From: Hymenoscyphus infarciens
Taxonomy: Eukaryota; Ascomycota; Leotiomycetes; Helotiales; Helotiaceae
DNA length: 35,316 nt
Assembly (NCBI GenBank): GCA_001414345.1
Contig: LLCB01000450.1
Location: 1 to 35,316, forward strand
Reading direction: 5' to 3'
Shown piece after piece: positions 31,033-35,316 of the stretch (its first letter is position 1; the number at the start of each line of letters is the position of its first letter). The position numbers and the translations under genes were made by a program. The notes under the pieces were generated by a model. That model made no database searches, had not been told where the DNA came from, and saw only the letters and a list, made by a program, of their open reading frames with translations.

Positions 31033-34000
31033 ATGTCTCCAATATCCCCCAAACGCCGGAAGCTCGATCACGATAGCGCCGGCGATAATTCCAATTTTTC
31101 GGGCTCAGACGAGGAAATGATGGGAGAGGGGGAGGACGATGCGACGAATACCACAGCGAAGCAAAGCCACACAAGACCACATCATGCGCGGGAAATGGAC
31201 GAAAGTGCTGTGTATGCCGGAGGACTCTTCAAATCAAACACATTCAAAATCCAGGTCGACTATTTGCTGGAAGAAATCAGGCCGAATTATGACGGAAGAT
31301 TGGGAAAGGCGAACGAGACTTTGAGCAAACTGAAAGGCTTGATTGAAGGCATTGAGTCTCGAGCTGAGCTTTCTGTGAGTAGATACTGGAAATTCTGACT
31401 GGAAGGGAACAATTTTAACTGGAATACACAGGTCGCAGAAGCTACAAAGGTCTTGCAGAAATCCCACAAAATCTCCATTCCATTTCCCTCCCCCAAACCC
31501 GATAAAAATGCTGCCTACAAATTGGCATATGCGAAGCCATCTAAGATAAATGTTGTTGGGAGCTACCCGATGAAAACTATGGTCAAGCACGCACAATATG
31601 ATCAAGTTCTATCTATCGATATGGTTGTTGTTATGCCAGCTTCAATACTTCAAGAAAAGGACTACATGAATTATCGCTATTTTTACAAGAGAGCGTATTA
31701 TCTTGCGAATATAGCTGCTGGTCTCCAAGAAGCCCTGAAAGATGCTTACACACTGAAGTTCAAATATCTAAATGGCAATGGTCTTCATCCAATATTGACA
31801 GTCAAGCCAAAACCAAGTATGTATCTCCTTTTTAATTGTAAGCTATAGCTAACATGACATTGCAGCTGAATCGAATGCCCACCCCAAATACGAAATCAAC
31901 ATAATTCCTGCTGCTCCCGCTGGATTTTTTGCAGACGCCAAATTGCTTCCAGCCAAGAATTCCGTTCGACCCAAAGATGGAGCGGAAAATGCCACCCTTC
32001 CACCTACCCCATTTTACAACGCTTCCCTAAGCTCAGACCGAAACTTCGAGGCATATCTTAAACTTTTACACTTGGCATCAAAGCAATCAAAGAGTTTTGC
32101 GGATGCAGCTATGCTGGGTCAAACCTGGCTTCGACGACGTAATTTTTCGGGTTGCGTCTCACAAGGAGGGTTTGGGAATTTCGAATGGGCTGCTATAATG
32201 GCTTTGCTCATGAAAGGCGGAGGCCCAAAAGGTCATGCCATTCTTTCAGAGGGTTATAGTAGCTACCAGATATTCAAGGCTATGCTCCAATTTCTATCGG
32301 CAAATGATATGTCTAGCAAGCCATTCATCTACGAAGCGTCGCATGTTTCTCTCCCAAAATCGGATACCCCAGTTTTCTTTGATGGTCCACGAAGCCAGAA
32401 TTTGTTATACAAGATGACACCCTGGTCATATGGTCTTCTGAAAGAAGAGGCCAAGGTTTCCCTGGATATGCTTAACGAGGAAACTTTCGATCAATTCGAG
32501 TCGACTTTTGTCACCTCAGCTTCCGAGCCATTACAAAGATACGATTGCATTGTTCGCATACCACTACCTACCGAAACTCCTGCGACCTCGAGCTGTGATC
32601 ACCTCACACAGATTACGAGCTTTGCCCGTCGGGTCTTCAGCGTCTTACGGGAGGGTCTGATGGATAGGGTCAAGCTGATCAATATTCATGCCCCGGCGCT
32701 ACCTAATTGGTCAATCAAGTCTTCTGGGCCAGTTTCAGAAGCACAACTACTGCTATATTTCGTTTTTGATCCAGCAAACGTAGATCGTCTAGTGGATCAT
32801 GGGCCATCAGCCGAGGAGAAAAAGAAAGCGCTCAATTTCCAAAAGTTCTGGGGTGAAAAGGCTGAACTGCGTCGTTTCAAGGATGGCAGTATCCTCGAAA
32901 GTTTGGTCTGGAAGTCTGGTTCTACTTATAGCGTGTTCCAAGAAATCGTCACCTATATCATCAGCCGTCATTTCACCCAAGAGATAAGTGAAAGCTTAAC
33001 ATTTTTTGGTCAAAGTTTTGATAAAGCAATTCGGTCTACTTCGGATTTCGACACAAAGCAGTTTGAAGCTCTCAAGGAGGCATTTCGCACCTTTGAAAAG
33101 GATATTAGAGAACTCGAAGGGCTGCCCTTACAATTGCGACAGCTTTCGCCCACAAGTCCGCAGCTGCGCTACACTTCTATCGATGCACCATCGTTCAGTG
33201 CTCATAGCCCACTAAAAATCCCGGCCGATGTTCTGATTCAATTTGAGGGGTCTGGAAGATGGCCGGATGATGTTGTGTCGATCCAACGTACGAAAATCGC
33301 TTTCCTACTCAAAATTGGAAACTTACTCGAAGATTGCGATGGCGTTGTTAAGTCTAGAGTCGGTCTAGAGAACGAAGACAAACAATTTGAGAATTGCGCT
33401 TTCTTGGACATCGTCTATGAATCAGGAGCAGCCTTCCGATTGCGCATTCAAAATGACCGGGAGCAAACTCTTCTCGAGCGTCTCGTCAAAGACAAATCAA
33501 CAGACTCTCGTACCCGCGAAGAAGCCGTGTCGGCATTAGCAGCCTACAAAACCACATTCGTTCAAATACCCCTCCTAACCCAATCAATCTCAACACACTG
33601 CACGCGCTTCCCACTGCTCTCACCTACGATTCGTCTGATAAAGATGTGGTTCGACAGCCACATGCTCTCTGGACATGTTAGCGGTGAACTGATTGAGCTC
33701 ATGGTGGCGCATACTTTCCTGCATGCTTATCCTTGGCGAGCGCCCTCATCTGTTATTACTGGATTCCTGAGAACGCTGATGTTTATCGAGCGATGGGATT
33801 GGCGACACCAAGCATTGGTGGTTGATTTCACGGGTACGATGACGAGTAAGGATGTTACCTCTGCAAATACCCGGCTGGAGGCTTGGAGAAAGATTGATCC
33901 GGGTATGAATCGGACTGTTGTTTTTGCTGCGACGAATCATGATTCTAGCGGTGTTGGATTCACAGAGATGGGTCCTTCGAAGGTTGTTGCTGCTCGTATG

Positions 34001-34483
34001 ACGGCTCTTGCTGGTTCGGCATATAATCTTGTGAAACAAAAGGGGATTGAATTGGATCACCGATCACTATTTGCAAGTTCGACCGCTAGCTACGACTTCG
34101 TTATCCATATCTCTCCATCCTTCACCAAAGACCGGAAACGCAAAGAAAGCTCGAAATCGAAATTCAAGAATTTGGAGGTGCAATCTGAAGTCGATCTGGA
34201 ACAAATTGGCTATTCGCCTATACCTCTTTACCTTGCTGAACTGAAGAAACTTTATACGAATAGTATTGTATTCTTTTATAGTGAGGAGTCTAGTGCTGTT
34301 ATTGGGGGATTGTGGAATCCGCAATCGGTTGCAAGCAGACCAATGAAGGTCAATGTTGCTTATGCTACGAGACCTAGTGGGGAAGAAGGGAAGGAGGATG
34401 TTGAGTTGGATAAAGAGGCTATACTATCGGAAATCGCGAGGCTGGGTGGCGATATGGTTAGGGAGGTTGAGGTTCATAGATGA
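31033..34483 (+). CDS. UTP22: U3 snoRNP-associated protein Utp22 (Nrap family)
   Basis: Exons 31033-31374, 31432-31816 and 31866-34483 total 3345 nt, or 1114 aa, the usual size for Utp22/Nrap. The N-terminus has a basic SPKRRKLD nuclear-localisation-like motif and an acidic patch. Nrap domains follow: FKIQVDYLLEEIRPNY, VVGSYPMKTMVKHAQYDQVL, SIDMVVVMPASILQEKDYMN, then RRRNFSGCVSQGGFGNFEWA and later FWGEKAELRRFKDGSILESL. Further on are TRFPLLSPTIRLIKMWFDSH, ELIELMVAHTFLHAYPW and GFLRTLMFIERWDW. The fold is a tandem of nucleotidyltransferase-like modules without an active site. In yeast Utp22 joins Rrp7 and casein kinase 2 in the UTP-C module of the 90S pre-ribosome, in the nucleolus. Introns are 57 and 49 bp, the second with a GCTAACA branch; splicing restores KPKPTESNAHPKYEINIIP. 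Confidence 0.96.
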
Positions 34484-34994
34484 TGAGGTTGTCTGTGATT
34501 TGTGAATAATACCCGAATAATGTGGAGAAGGAGATGGGATACCCAATGAGATGATATCATTTGTTCGTTCTTCTCTCTTCGCTTTCTTTTCATCTCCATT
34601 TTTCTTTCCTATTTGAAGTTGGTGTTGATCTCGAAAACGGGATTGAAACTTGAAGAGGGGAGAGTCCGGAGATTCGGATTTAACTCTTTTCCTATTTGGG
34701 ATTAGTTTCTTCATATATGCATTTTCTATTTTCTTTTGGTAGCGCTAGAGGATTTAAGATCTTTGGAGCCGTTCGTTAGGTACGTTTTCGGGAATCCAGA
34801 TTTAACTCTTTTCCTGTTTAGGGTTAGTTTACCGCTCTCTCTCTCTCTCTTCCAAGCATCATCTTATTTGTTTGTACTACACGAGTTAAGAGCTTTGGAG
34901 CCGTTATTACTCTCTTAGGATGGTTTCGGAGATGCGGAGTTAATTATCTGGGTTGAGTTTTCTTATTTTTACTTGCTTGTTTTAGTCTGTCTAG
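34484..34994. other. UTP22 3' flank, composed largely of a tandem repeat
   Basis: After about 180 bp of ordinary 3' flank, the sequence consists of two imperfect copies and a partial third of a unit of about 120 bp (separate entry). It ends at the repeat border at 34995. No gene is present. Confidence 0.5.
34669..34960. repeat. Imperfect tandem repeat, unit about 120-135 bp, 2.3 copies
   Basis: Copy 1 starts near 34669 and copy 2 near 34788. Both carry TTTAACTCTTTTCCT, then GGGNTTAGTTT, then TTTGGAGCCGTT and a TTAGG-GGTTTTC-like end. Copy 3 (from about 34927) keeps only GGAGATGCGGAGTTAA-like sequence and GGGTTGAGTTTTC. Copy 2 has gained a (CT)8 run at 34835-34850. Confidence 0.7.
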
Positions 34995-35316
34995 CACCAC
35001 GGGCATGCAAAAGTAACCGAGCCCGAGCCTTAGGAGGGCTAGTCATAACCGGTATAACTGGCCCTCCTAAGGGTCATATAACTCGGTTAGAGCGTTACGA
35101 CTTAGCGTAGTTTACAACAAGGTTACTACCTACTACTACGCTACTACGAGGACTATTTTAGATTTTATAGTAACCTCGATCTAAGGTTATAAGTATTAGC
35201 TTTATTAAGTATTTTATATAATATAAACTTTATTAAAAGAATAGTTATTTAGAAATAGTAAAAATTTTAATACTAATTATATTATAAAACTAATATATCT
35301 AGCTAGTATTTATAAT
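34995..35316. mobile_element. RIP-degraded repeat, left end only, truncated by window edge
   Basis: The border is CACCACGGGCATG (34995-35007), the reverse complement of 728-740. A nested hairpin follows, and from about 35100 the sequence is TA-saturated with stops in all frames. The element runs off the window, and no protein can be read. It appears related to, and inverted relative to, the element at 1-740. Confidence 0.6.
35014..35089. repeat. Nested hairpin near the right repeat end
   Basis: TAACCGAG (35014-35021) pairs with CTCGGTTA (35082-35089), and inside these CCTTAGGAGGGC (35028-35039) pairs with GCCCTCCTAAGG (35061-35072), both perfectly. The position matches the hairpin at 667-700 in the left repeat, although the sequences differ. 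Confidence 0.75.

Noticed and set aside
1..35316. The whole segment as a giant cargo transposon (Starship-like) bounded by the inverted ends
   Set aside because: No tyrosine-recombinase (DUF3435) captain gene is visible, and the cargo is conserved housekeeping genes. The ends are more simply two separate RIP-damaged repeats.

Overview
The window looks like nuclear DNA of a filamentous ascomycete (Pezizomycotina; Leotiomycetes is my guess, from general protein style only). The genes have short introns of about 44-120 bp with GTRNGT donors and CTRAY branch points, and they are fungal gene types: Zn2Cys6 regulators, an AflR-family protein, a Bck1-type MAPKKK and an Nrap/Utp22 protein. Gene-bearing stretches of normal composition alternate with very AT-rich, stop-riddled stretches in which TpA is everywhere and CpA/TpG are scarce, the footprint of repeat-induced point mutation (RIP) on transposons.

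Layout. 1-740: RIP-degraded repeat with a roughly 63-bp tandem array and a hairpin-bearing terminus. 741-8192: accessory region with a 5'-truncated AflR-family regulator, an NmrA-like oxidoreductase (six exons), a degraded inverted-repeat element (4094-4486), a doubtful 99-aa ORF and a six-exon Zn2Cys6 transcription factor on the minus strand. 8193-9997: long divergent promoter. 9998-15743: BCK1-type MAPKKK. 16135-18257: dead PIF/Harbinger-like transposon with TTA target duplications. 18531-19978: TSR4/PDCD2. 19979-20992: repeat-rich convergent intergenic region. 20993-21956: eIF3k (minus). 22115-24975: large RIP tract. 25669-26234: small inverted-repeat element. 27232-28002: non-autonomous hAT-like element with a perfect 8-bp target duplication. 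28592-30571: cystathionine gamma-synthase-like enzyme (minus), divergent from UTP22 (31033-34483). 34550-34960: imperfect tandem repeat of about 120 bp. 34995-35316: another RIP repeat whose end is related to, and inverted relative to, the end at 667-740.

Functionally, three genes serve ribosome production or translation (UTP22, TSR4, eIF3k), one serves cell-wall-integrity signalling (BCK1) and one serves methionine/sulfur metabolism. These conserved genes sit between transposon islands. The left 8 kb carries regulator and NmrA genes of the kind found in secondary-metabolism or stress regions. I rebuilt exon structures by hand from reading frame, splice signals and family conservation; each total coding length is a multiple of three. 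I found no tRNA, rRNA, CRISPR or convincing novel multi-gene system. The most unusual signals are repeat structures: related inverted termini at both window ends, transposons with clean target duplications, a GTAAGC-motif array and a tandem repeat downstream of UTP22.
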